A stretch of DNA of 64,000 bases, from positions 1,364,001 to 1,428,000 of the forward strand of contig NC_020541.1 in NCBI RefSeq assembly GCF_000230695.2, read 5' to 3'. The number at the start of each line of letters is the position of its first letter. Positions within the stretch are counted from its first letter, which is position 1. The stretch comes from Rhodanobacter denitrificans (GTDB lineage: Bacteria > Pseudomonadota > Gammaproteobacteria > Xanthomonadales > Rhodanobacteraceae). The position numbers and the translations under genes are program-made. The notes under the pieces were generated by a model, which did not search any database, was not told the origin of the DNA, and saw nothing but the letters and a program-made list of their open reading frames with translations. Positions 31,401-39,367 of the stretch are shown piece after piece.

Positions 31401-33403
31401 ACGACCACAAGGGCATGGGCATCACCGCCAAGGGCGCATGGGAGTCGGTCAAGCGCCACTTCCGCGCGCTCGGCCGCGATTGCCAGAGCGAGGACTTCAC
31501 CTGCGTCGGCATCGGCGACATGTCCGGCGACGTCTTCGGCAACGGCATGCTGCTGTCCGAACACACCCTGCTGCTGGCCGCGTTCGACCATCGCCACGTG
31601 TTCCTCGATCCGAACCCGGACGCGGCCCGTTCGTTCGTCGAGCGCAAGCGCATGTTCGACGTGCCGCGCTCGAGCTGGGACGACTACGACAAGTCGCTGA
31701 TCTCCGCTGGCGGCGGCGTGTATCCGCGCAGCGCCAAGTCGATCCCGATCTCGCCGGAAGTGCGTGCAGTGCTGGGGCTCAAGCCCGACGTCGAGCATCT
31801 GGCGCCGAGCGACCTGCTCAGCGCGATCCTGAAGGCGCCGGTGGACCTGTTGTGGAACGGCGGCATCGGCACCTACATCAAGTCCTCCGGCGAAACGCAT
31901 GCCGAGGTGAGCGACCGCGCCAACAACGCGCTGCGCATCAACGGCGCCGACGTGCGCGCGAAGATCATCGGCGAGGGCGGCAACCTGGGCATGACCCAGA
32001 AGGGCCGTATCGAGGCGGCGCAGAAGGGCGTGCTGCTGAACACCGACTTCATCGACAACTCCGCCGGCGTGGACACCTCCGACCACGAGGTGAACATCAA
32101 GATCCTGCTCAACGACGCCGTGCAGCGTGGCGAGCTGGGTTTCGATGCGCGCAACGCACAGCTCGCCGCGATGACCGACGAGGTGGGCCAGCTGGTGCTG
32201 TGGGACAACTACCGGCAGAACCAGGCGATCACCCTGATGGAGCACCAGTCGATCGGCCGCATCGGCTCGATGGCGCACTTCATCCGCACGCTGGAGGCCG
32301 AGGGCACGCTGGACCGCCAGGTCGAGAACCTGCCGTCGGAGGCCGAACTGACCGAGCGCAAGAGCCGCGGCCTGGGCCTGACCCGGCCGGAGCTGGCGGT
32401 GCTGCTGTCGTACGACAAGATCCGCCTGTTCCAGCAGCTGCTGGACTCGGACGTGCCGGAAGACCCGTACCTGTCGAAGGAACTGGTGCGCTACTTCCCG
32501 CTGCCGCTGCACGAGAAGTACGCCGCGCACATGCAGCGCCATCGGCTGAAGCGCGAGATCATCGCCACTGCGGTGACCAACTCGACGATCAACCGCATGG
32601 GCGCCACCTTCATGATGCGCATGCAGGAAGACACCGGGCAGGGCCCGGCGGCGATCGCCAAGGCGTATACCGCGGCGCGCGAGATCCTCGAGGCGCGCGA
32701 ACTGTGGGCGCAGATCGAGGCGCTGGACGCCAAGGTCGCCGAGGACACCCAGATCGACGCGATCAAGCAGATCTGGTCGCTGCTGCGCCACATGACGCGG
32801 TGGCTGCTGAACCGTCCCGGCGGCTCGCTCGACATCGCCGCCAACGTCGAGCGCTACCAGGCCGGCGTGTCGACCCTGCGCAAGGCGCTGCCGGAGGTTC
32901 TGACGGCGACCGGCAAGGGTGATTTCTCCTCCAGCCAGGAGAAGTGGGAAGGCCTGGGCCTGCCGGCCGAGCTGGCGCTGCGGATGGCCCGCATGCCGGA
33001 GCTGCGCGCCGCGCTGGACATGGTCGAGGTGAGCCAGCTGAGCGGCCAGCCGATCGGGAAGGTGGCCGGCGTGTTCTACGAGCTGGGCGAGGCGCTGGAC
33101 CTGGAGTGGCTGCGCGACCAGATCGAGGCGCTGCCGGTGGAAGGTCACTGGCACGCCCAGGCGCGCGGCTCGCTGCTGGACGAGCTCAACCACCAGCATC
33201 GGGCGTTGTCGCTGCAGGTGCTCAATCTCGGCGGCGGCAGCCAGCACGTCTCGCCGGTGCAGGCGTGGCTGCAGCGCGACGACGCCACGCTGCAGTACAC
33301 CCGCGGCATGCTGGCCGAGATCCTCACCCAGAACGCGGACTACCCGATCGCCTCGGTCGCCGTCCGCCGCCTGGCGCAGCTGGCGCAGGTGCCGGTGGTC
33401 TGA
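28475..33403 (+). CDS. NAD-specific glutamate dehydrogenase, large (about 180 kDa) type
   Basis: A 1642-aa cytosolic enzyme that deaminates glutamate to 2-oxoglutarate with NAD. It contains a long N-terminal regulatory region, the catalytic core [20 protein letters not shown] followed by [20 protein letters not shown] (substrate lysines), the nucleotide-binding part [20 protein letters not shown] and [13 protein letters not shown], and a long C-terminal domain. Length and order match the GDH_180 class of Pseudomonas and Streptomyces. I chose the ATG at 28475 ([20 protein letters not shown]); the frame is open upstream but lacks support. Monocistronic, followed by a hairpin. Confidence 0.95.
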   Translation: [1642 protein letters not shown]

Positions 33404-33429
33404 GCCGGCCCGGGTTGAGCGAGTGACGA

Positions 33430-33467
33430 ATGAAGGCGCAGGATCAGCCATGGTCTTGCGCCTTCAT
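33430..33467. terminator. Hairpin after glutamate dehydrogenase
   Basis: An 11-bp perfect inverted repeat ATGAAGGCGCA/TGCGCCTTCAT with a 16-nt loop starts 27 bp after the stop. No T-run follows, so it may act as an mRNA 3' stabiliser rather than an efficient terminator. Confidence 0.45.
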
Positions 33468-33508
33468 GCTGTGTAATCTCGGCTGACTTTCGCACCAGGT
33501 TTTTGCGC

Positions 33509-34270
33509 ATGCGCCTAGCCTTCGTCGCCAGTGATACCAGCGTCGCCCAGCAGGCGTGGCGCAAGCTGGTGGAGCGCTACGGCACCGTGCCGCCGGAGCA
33601 GGCCGAGCTGATCGTGGCGCTGGGCGGCGACGGCTTCATGCTGCGCACCCTGCACGCGTACCACGCGCTGGAACTGCCGGTCTACGGCATGAAGCTGGGC
33701 CGGGTCGGTTTCCTGATGAACAAGCACCGGCTCGACAGCCTGCCGGAGCGGATCGCGCGCGCGCACGCGGCGTCGCTGTTCCCGCTGCAGATGGCGGTCA
33801 CCGATGCGGCCGGCAACGAACACACCGCGCTGGCCTTCAACGAAGTCTCGCTGCTGCGCCAGAGCAACCAGGCCGCGCACCTGGAAGTGCAGCTCAACGA
33901 TACGGTGAAGCTGGCGAGCCTGGTCTGCGACGGCATCATGGTCGCCACCCCGGCCGGTTCCACCGCCTACAACCTGTCCGCGCACGGGCCGATCCTGCCG
34001 CTGGATGCGAACGTGCTGGCGCTCACCCCGATCAGCCCGTTCCGCCCGCGCCGCTGGCGCGGCGCGATCCTGCCGCACCGCACCGAGGTGATCCTGCGCG
34101 TGCTCGATCCCGGCAAGCGCCCGGTCAGCGCCACCGCCGATTTCCACGAGGTGCGCGACGTGCGCACCGTGGCGATCCGTCAGTCCGGCGGGCAGGGTGT
34201 GCGGCTGCTGTTCGACCCCGAGCACAACCTGGAGCAGCGCATCCTGGACGAACAGTTCGCCGCGGAATGA
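33509..34270 (+). CDS. nadK: NAD kinase
   Basis: A 253-aa enzyme that phosphorylates NAD to NADP. The GGDG motif is in [20 protein letters not shown], followed by [13 protein letters not shown], the [10 protein letters not shown] segment corresponding to the NE/D motif, and [20 protein letters not shown] for NAD binding. It is slightly shorter than the E. coli enzyme (292 aa), as is common for this short clade. The ATG at 33509 begins [15 protein letters not shown]; a TTG two codons upstream is possible. It follows the NAD-dependent glutamate dehydrogenase, a loose functional theme around NAD. Confidence 0.93.
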   Translation: MRLAFVASDTSVAQQAWRKLVERYGTVPPEQAELIVALGGDGFMLRTLHAYHALELPVYGMKLGRVGFLMNKHRLDSLPERIARAHAASLFPLQMAVTDAAGNEHTALAFNEVSLLRQSNQAAHLEVQLNDTVKLASLVCDGIMVATPAGSTAYNLSAHGPILPLDANVLALTPISPFRPRRWRGAILPHRTEVILRVLDPGKRPVSATADFHEVRDVRTVAIRQSGGQGVRLLFDPEHNLEQRILDEQFAAE

Positions 34271-34338
34271 GGAGTGAGTGGAGGAGCGAGCAGTGAGAGG
34301 GCCGACTCCGCTGTTGCTCGCTCCTCCCCACTCACTCC
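34271..34338. repeat. Long inverted repeat between nadK and 5'-nucleotidase
   Basis: The left arm GGAGTGAGTGGAGGAGCGAG (then CA) at 34271-34292 is complementary to 34315-34338 except for a two-base insertion in the right arm. The stem is about 22 bp with a 22-nt loop. It immediately follows the nadK stop. It has no T-run and looks like an intergenic repeat family. Confidence 0.7.
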
Positions 34339-34363
34339 CCGCTCTTTGCGGTAGATTCGCGGC

Positions 34364-35287
34364 ATGAGCCAGCCAACCGCCCACGATCCGACATCCACCA
34401 CCGACAATCGCCTGGTGGTGGCGATTTCCTCGCGGGCGCTGTTCGACCTCGGCGACAGTCACGCGCTGTTCGAGCGCGAAGGCCTCGACGCCTACCGCGC
34501 GTTCCAGATCGACCACGAGAACGAGATCCTCAAGCCCGGCGTAGCGTTTCCGCTGGTGCAGAAACTGCTGGGGTTGAACAAGCTGGCCGGCGACGTGCCG
34601 CCGGTGGAGGTGATCCTGCTGTCGCGCAATTCCGGCGACACCGGGCTGCGCATCTTCAACGCGATCCAGCACTACGACCTGGAAATCAGCCGCGCCGCAT
34701 TCACCAGCGGCGCACCCACCTCCGACTACATCGCGCCGTTCCGGGCCGACCTGTTCCTCTCCGCCAACGCCGAGGACGTCGGCCGCGCGCTGGCCGCCGG
34801 CGTGGCGGCGGCCACCATCCTGCCCAGCGTCGCGCCACCGCGCATGAGCGAGCAGTTGCGCATCGCCTTCGACGGCGACGCCGTGATCTTCGGCGACGAG
34901 GGCGAGCGCGTCTCGCGCGAGGAAGGCCTGGAGGCCTTCCACCGCAACGAGCGCGAGCACGCCGCCGAGCCGCTGTCGGTGGGGCCGTTCCGCGGCTTCC
35001 TCGCCGCGTTGCACCGCCTGCAGACCGCGTTCCCGGCCGAGGACTCGCCGATCCGCACCGCGCTGGTCACTGCCCGTTCCGCCCCCGCGCACAAGCGCGT
35101 GATCCTCACCCTGCGCAAGTGGGGCGTGCGCATCGACGAGGCGCTGTTCCTCGGCGGCCGCGACAAGGGCCCGTTCCTCGACGCGTTCGGCGCCGACATC
35201 TTCTTCGACGACTCGCCGGCCAACGTGGAGTCCGCGCGCAAGCACGTGGCGACCGGGCACGTGCCGCACGGCGTGAGCAACCGCTAG
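34364..35287 (+). CDS. 5'-nucleotidase (cytosolic 5'-nucleotidase I-like family)
   Basis: A 307-aa HAD-fold nucleotidase. The family pattern is visible in RLVVAISSRALFDLGDSHAL followed by FEREG, EVILLSRNSGDTGLRIFNAI, LRIAFDGDAVIFGDEGERVS and FDDSPANVESARKHVATGHV. By family it hydrolyses 5'-nucleoside monophosphates. Unusually for HAD enzymes, the first motif reads ISSRALFDL rather than DxDxT; the DGDAV segment may supply the acidic pair. Start ATG at 34364, just after the inverted repeat. A nucleotide-salvage role near NAD kinase is plausible but inferred. Confidence 0.85.
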   Translation: MSQPTAHDPTSTTDNRLVVAISSRALFDLGDSHALFEREGLDAYRAFQIDHENEILKPGVAFPLVQKLLGLNKLAGDVPPVEVILLSRNSGDTGLRIFNAIQHYDLEISRAAFTSGAPTSDYIAPFRADLFLSANAEDVGRALAAGVAAATILPSVAPPRMSEQLRIAFDGDAVIFGDEGERVSREEGLEAFHRNEREHAAEPLSVGPFRGFLAALHRLQTAFPAEDSPIRTALVTARSAPAHKRVILTLRKWGVRIDEALFLGGRDKGPFLDAFGADIFFDDSPANVESARKHVATGHVPHGVSNR

Positions 35288-35306
35288 CGAAGGCCTGGGC
35301 AAGCCG

Positions 35307-35384
35307 CCATCCTGGCGAAAGTCGAGAGCCTGGGCCTCGGCAACTGTCTGAAGGCACGGGGTTCCGGCTTTCGCTGGAACGACG
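35307..35384. repeat. Degenerate inverted intergenic repeat
   Basis: CATCCTGGCGAAAGTCGAGA at the left and, inverted, TCGTTCCAGCGAAAGCCGGA at the right are related arms about 50 bp apart. The GCGAAAG core and position between convergent genes resemble dispersed intergenic repeats of Xanthomonadaceae. Confidence 0.45.
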
Positions 35385-35427
35385 AGTCGACGCCTGGCCC
35401 ATCCCAAGGCGTTGCACGGCCGGGAAA

Positions 35428-36303
35428 TCAGAGCATGCGGATCCGCTGCCACCAGCGCGTTACCTGTTCCTCGCGCACGAAGGTGAACAAGCCGGCGCCG
35501 AGGATGATCGCGATGCCGATCGCCATCGGCCAGTCCAGCCGGTCGTGGAACAGCACGTAGCCGAGCAGCACCGCCCACAGCATCTGGCTGTACTGGGTCG
35601 GCGCGACGTGGTTGGCCGGCGCCTTCTGCGTGGCCAGCATCAGCAACACCGAGGCCAGCGCGGCGAGCAGGCCGTAGCCGAGCAGCAGCCCCCACTGGAC
35701 GAGGTCCGGCCAGCGGAAATCGGCCAGCATCAGCAAGCCGGCCACCAGCAACGAGCCGATCATGCCGGCGCTGTACAGGGTGATGCGCTTCTCGTGCGGG
35801 CCGGACAGGCGCAGCGCGATCATCGAGACGGCGCCGGAAAGCCCGCACACGATCGCCGCCAGGTGGCCGATGCCGAGCGCGCGGAAGCCCGGTCGCAGCA
35901 CCACCAGCACGCCGACGAAGCCGGCCACCACCGCCGACCAGCGGCGCCAGCCCACGGCTTCCTTCAGCACCAGCACCGACAGCACGGTGACGAAGATCGG
36001 CAGCAGGAAGATCAGCGCGAACGCCTCGGCCATCGGCAGTGCGGTGAACGCCACCACCGCCGCGATGCTGCCGACCGCGCTGGCGAGCGCGCGCACCAGC
36101 CACAGGCCCGGGCGTTGCGCGCGCAGCGCCTCGTGCCAGCGGTCATCGGCGCCCTTGATGAACGGCAACGCGGTCAGGCCCAGCGCGGCGCCGAAGAACA
36201 CCGCCTCGTACGCCGGCAGCGAGCCGCGCAACGATTTCACGAACGCGTCGCTGAAGGCGTACGCGGCAAAGGCCATGAAGCCGAGCAAGACACCTTTGAA
36301 CAT
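35428..36303 (-). CDS. DMT-superfamily transporter (two EamA domains)
   Basis: A 291-aa inner-membrane protein with ten hydrophobic helices forming two EamA repeats (MFKGVLLGFMAFAAYAFSDA; GHLAAIVCGLSGAVSMIALR). The C-terminal cap is basic (RWWQRIRML). The family exports amino acids, metabolites or drugs; the substrate cannot be deduced. Convergent with the 5'-nucleotidase gene and divergent from gcdH with about 150 bp between starts. Confidence 0.9.
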   Translation of the reverse strand: MFKGVLLGFMAFAAYAFSDAFVKSLRGSLPAYEAVFFGAALGLTALPFIKGADDRWHEALRAQRPGLWLVRALASAVGSIAAVVAFTALPMAEAFALIFLLPIFVTVLSVLVLKEAVGWRRWSAVVAGFVGVLVVLRPGFRALGIGHLAAIVCGLSGAVSMIALRLSGPHEKRITLYSAGMIGSLLVAGLLMLADFRWPDLVQWGLLLGYGLLAALASVLLMLATQKAPANHVAPTQYSQMLWAVLLGYVLFHDRLDWPMAIGIAIILGAGLFTFVREEQVTRWWQRIRML

Positions 36304-36453
36304 GGGTTTCCGTGGGCGAGCGTGCAGTGGAGGGCGGGATCGGGCCAGGCGGGGCGGGCGTGCTCCATACGCATCCGTCGGGCGCGTCCGGCCTGTGCGG
36401 GCGCATGGGTCGCGCTACAATACCGGCTTTTACGCGCCCTCTCTGGAGCTTCC

Positions 36454-37623
36454 ATGGCTGTCCGTCTGAATCCGCTCGATCTGTACGACGTCCGTTCGCT
36501 GCTCAGCGACGAGGAGCGCATGGTGCAGGACACCGTCGGCCGCTTCGTCGACGAACGCGTGCTGCCGATCATCGGCGACTGTTTCGACCAGGGCCGCTTC
36601 CCGAAGGAATTGATCCCGGAGATCGCCGGCCTCGGCCTGCTCGGCGCGACGATCCCGGAGAAGTACGGCTGCGCCGGCATGAACGGCGTGAGCTACGGCC
36701 TGATCTGCCAGGAGCTGGAGCGTGGCGACTCGGGCCTGCGCAGCTTCGCCTCGGTGCAGAGTTCGCTGGTGATGTACCCGATCTACGCCTACGGCAGCGA
36801 AGCGCAGAAGATGGAGTACCTGCCGAAGATGGCGGCGGGCGAGGTGATCGGCTGCTTCGGCCTGACCGAGCCGCACGGCGGCTCCGATCCGGCCAACATG
36901 AAGACCCACGCCAAGCAGGACGGCGGCGACTGGGTCATCAACGGCGCCAAGATGTGGATCACCAACGGCAACCTGGCGCATATCGCGATCGTCTGGGCGC
37001 AGACCGACGACGGCATCCAGGGCTTCGTGGTGCCGACCGACACGGCCGGCTTCAAGGCGCAGGAAATCCACAAGAAGATGAGCCTGCGCGCCTCGGTCAC
37101 CAGCGCGCTGTTCTTCGACAACGTGCGCGTGCCGGACAGCGCGCGCCTGCCCAACGTGAAGGGCTTGAAGGGTCCGCTGGGCTGCCTGACCCAGGCGCGC
37201 TACGGCATCACCTGGGGTCCGATCGGCGCGGCGCAGGCCTGCCTGAAGGAAGTGCTCGACTACACCGCCGAGCGCTTGCTGTTCGGCAAGCCGCTCGCCT
37301 CCAACCAGGCGATCCAGCTGAAGCTGGCCGACATGGCCCGGCGCATCACCACCGCACAGTTGCTGTCGCTGCAGCTGGGGCGCCTGAAGGACGCCGGCAA
37401 GATGCAGCCGACCCAGGTCTCGCTGGCCAAGTGGAACAACTGCCGCATGGCGATCGACATCGCGCGCCAGTGCCGCGACATCCTCGGCGGCGCCGGCATC
37501 ACCACCGAGCACTCGGCCATCCGCCATGCGCTGAACCTGGAATCGGTGATCACCTACGAGGGCACCGAGACCGTGCACGAGCTGGTGGTGGGCCGCGAGC
37601 TGACTGGCATCAACGCGTTCTGA
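36454..37623 (+). CDS. gcdH: Glutaryl-CoA dehydrogenase
   Basis: A 389-aa acyl-CoA dehydrogenase-fold flavoenzyme that oxidises and decarboxylates glutaryl-CoA to crotonyl-CoA in lysine and tryptophan breakdown. Motifs: CFGLTEPHGGSDPANMKTHA, GAKMWITNGNLAHIAIVW, LGGAGITTEHSAIRHALNLE, and the catalytic glutamate in ITYEGTETVHELVVGRELTG. The GTETVH context is typical of GcdH rather than short-chain dehydrogenases. The ATG at 36454 has TGGAG seven bases upstream. First gene of a compact run of four. Confidence 0.93.
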   Translation: MAVRLNPLDLYDVRSLLSDEERMVQDTVGRFVDERVLPIIGDCFDQGRFPKELIPEIAGLGLLGATIPEKYGCAGMNGVSYGLICQELERGDSGLRSFASVQSSLVMYPIYAYGSEAQKMEYLPKMAAGEVIGCFGLTEPHGGSDPANMKTHAKQDGGDWVINGAKMWITNGNLAHIAIVWAQTDDGIQGFVVPTDTAGFKAQEIHKKMSLRASVTSALFFDNVRVPDSARLPNVKGLKGPLGCLTQARYGITWGPIGAAQACLKEVLDYTAERLLFGKPLASNQAIQLKLADMARRITTAQLLSLQLGRLKDAGKMQPTQVSLAKWNNCRMAIDIARQCRDILGGAGITTEHSAIRHALNLESVITYEGTETVHELVVGRELTGINAF

Positions 37624-37634
37624 AGCGGGGTCGC

Positions 37635-38177
37635 ATGGACCTGGATTCGTTGCGCATCGAAACCGAGCGGCTGATCCTGCGCCCGCCGCGGATGCAGGAT
37701 TTCGACGCCTACGCGGCGAACATGGCCGATGCCGAGGCTGCCCGCTTCATCGGCGGCCAGCAGGCGCGCGCCGCCGCGTGGCGCGGCTTCCTGTCGCTGG
37801 CCGGTGCGTGGATGATCCAGGGTTTTTCCATGTTCTCGGTGATCGAGAAGCGCAGCGGCCAATGGATCGGCCGGCTCGGCCCGTGGCATCCGGCCGACTG
37901 GCCCGGCACCGAAGTGGGCTGGGGCCTGGCGCGCAGCGCCTGGGGCAAGGGCTATGCACTGGAAGGCTGCGTCGCCGCGATCGACTGGACCTTCGACCAG
38001 CTGGGCTGGAGCGAGATGATCCATTCCATCCATCCCGACAACCGCGCCTCGCAGGCGCTGGCGCAGCGGCTGGGTTCGAGCTGCCGCGGCCCGGGCAAGC
38101 TGCCCGCGCCGTACGAGGATTCGCCCACCGAAATCTGGGTGCAGACGCGCGAGCAATGGCGCCGGCGCCGCGCATGA
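37635..38177 (+). CDS. GNAT-family N-acetyltransferase
   Basis: A 180-aa enzyme of the RimJ/RimL-like acetyltransferase group, starting MDLDSLRIETERLILRPPRM. Motif A is visible as EVGWGLARSAWGKGYALEGC, and the typical SIHPDNRASQALAQRLG follows. The acceptor substrate is unknown. It starts 11 bp after gcdH and overlaps the next gene by ATGA. Confidence 0.88.
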   Translation: MDLDSLRIETERLILRPPRMQDFDAYAANMADAEAARFIGGQQARAAAWRGFLSLAGAWMIQGFSMFSVIEKRSGQWIGRLGPWHPADWPGTEVGWGLARSAWGKGYALEGCVAAIDWTFDQLGWSEMIHSIHPDNRASQALAQRLGSSCRGPGKLPAPYEDSPTEIWVQTREQWRRRRA

Positions 38178-38656
38178 GCCACCTCTCGCCCGCGCTTTAC
38201 GCCACCCTGGCCGAGATCGTGCCCGAGCTGCACGTGCATTGCGTCGATCCGTGGTGCCTGATCGGGAGCGCCGCGGCGCTGCTGCTCGGCGCGCAGACCG
38301 GCGCCGCGGATGTGGACGTGCTGACCTCGCGCGCCGACGCCGAGGCGTTGATGGCGCATTGGGCGTCGCGGCGCGAGCCCGCGTTCACGCCGCCGGAGGC
38401 CGACCGGTTCCGTTCGCACTTCGCCCGCTTCCACTTTCCCGGCGCGCCGGTCGAGGTGATGGGCGCGCTCGAGCTTCATGCCGACGATCGCTGGCGGCCG
38501 GTGCTGCCGGGGAAGCTCGTGCTGGCCGGCGTGAACGGCTTGGCCGTGCCGGTGCCGTCGGTCGAAGACCAGATCCGGCTTTGCGAAAGCTTCGGCCGTC
38601 CCAAGGACCTGCGGCGCGCCGCGCTGCTGAAACAGCTGGGAGGGGAAAGGCCATGA
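38174..38656 (+). CDS. Nucleotidyltransferase-fold protein, function unknown
   Basis: A 160-aa protein with a minimal nucleotidyltransferase signature: GSAAALLLGAQTGAADVDVL gives the helix-loop-GS and the DVD pair in place of DxD. The rest includes SVEDQIRLCESFGRPKDLRR. Proteins of this type can be RNA- or nucleotide-modifying, or toxin-like, but no partner antitoxin is present. Overlaps both neighbours by 4 bp, indicating coupled translation in gcdH-GNAT-this gene-GST. Confidence 0.65.
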   Translation: MSHLSPALYATLAEIVPELHVHCVDPWCLIGSAAALLLGAQTGAADVDVLTSRADAEALMAHWASRREPAFTPPEADRFRSHFARFHFPGAPVEVMGALELHADDRWRPVLPGKLVLAGVNGLAVPVPSVEDQIRLCESFGRPKDLRRAALLKQLGGERP

Positions 38657-39279
38657 TCACCATCTACGGCATGCGCGCTTCCGGCAACTGCTACAAGCTG
38701 CAACTGCTGCTGGACCAGTTGGGCCGCGACTACCGCTGGGTCGACGTGGACAGCGCCGGCGGCGAGACGCGCACGCCGGCCTACCTGGCGAAGAACCCGA
38801 ACGGCAAGGTGCCACTGCTGGAACTGGAGGATGGGCGCCGGCTGGCCGAGTCCGACGCCATCCTGTGCTACCTCGCCGAAGGCACCGCCTATTGGCCGAA
38901 TGGATCGGGGCCCGAGGATGCCTGGTTACGCGCGCAGACGCTGCAGTGGCTGTTCTTCGAGCAGTACAGCCATGAGCCGTGCATCGCGGTGGCGCGCTTC
39001 ATCCGCGGCTGGCTGCCGCCCGACCACCCGCGCCAGGCCGAGCTGCCCGCGCTGCTGCACAAGGGCACGCAGGTGCTGGCGGTGATGGAACAGCACCTGG
39101 CCGGGCGCGACTGGTTCGTCGGCGAACGCTACGGCATCGCCGACATCGCGCTGTACGCGTACACCCATTGTGCCGGCGACGGCGGGTTCGAACTGTCCGC
39201 ATTTCCGAACATTCGTGCGTGGCTCGGTCGCGTGCAGGCGCAGCCCGGCCACACCCCGATGCAACATCTACCGCTGTAG
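38653..39279 (+). CDS. Glutathione S-transferase family protein
   Basis: A 208-aa cytosolic protein with an N-terminal thioredoxin-like domain (MITIYGMRASGNCYKLQLLL; glutathione-binding NPNGKVPLLELEDGRRLAES) and a C-terminal helical domain (FVGERYGIADIALYAYTHCA). The SGNCYK segment places Ser or Cys near the active site. Substrate unknown. Its stop codon is part of the GTAG foot of a REP hairpin. Confidence 0.92.
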   Translation: MITIYGMRASGNCYKLQLLLDQLGRDYRWVDVDSAGGETRTPAYLAKNPNGKVPLLELEDGRRLAESDAILCYLAEGTAYWPNGSGPEDAWLRAQTLQWLFFEQYSHEPCIAVARFIRGWLPPDHPRQAELPALLHKGTQVLAVMEQHLAGRDWFVGERYGIADIALYAYTHCAGDGGFELSAFPNIRAWLGRVQAQPGHTPMQHLPL

Positions 39280-39337
39280 GAGCCCGCTTGCGGGCGATGC
39301 CCTTGAAGAGCATCGCCGCGCAAGCGGGCTTCTGCAG
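39276..39337. repeat. REP-type hairpin with GTAG foot
   Basis: GTAGGAGCCCGCTTGCGGGC followed by GATGC, and the near-perfect inverse GCATCGCCGCGCAAGCGGGC followed by TTCTGC, form a long hairpin. The TAG stop of the GST gene lies within the GTAG foot. Related to the hairpin at 23427-23511. Confidence 0.8.
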
Positions 39338-39367
39338 AACATTCCCCCACCTCACCGACGACACGCC

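Noticed and set aside
28514..33451. A 1645-codon minus-strand open frame
   Set aside because: Antisense shadow of the well-supported glutamate dehydrogenase gene; no motif or start signal.
33430..33467. A strong intrinsic terminator after glutamate dehydrogenase
   Set aside because: The stem is good but no T-run follows on the plus strand, so it is listed only as a hairpin with low confidence.
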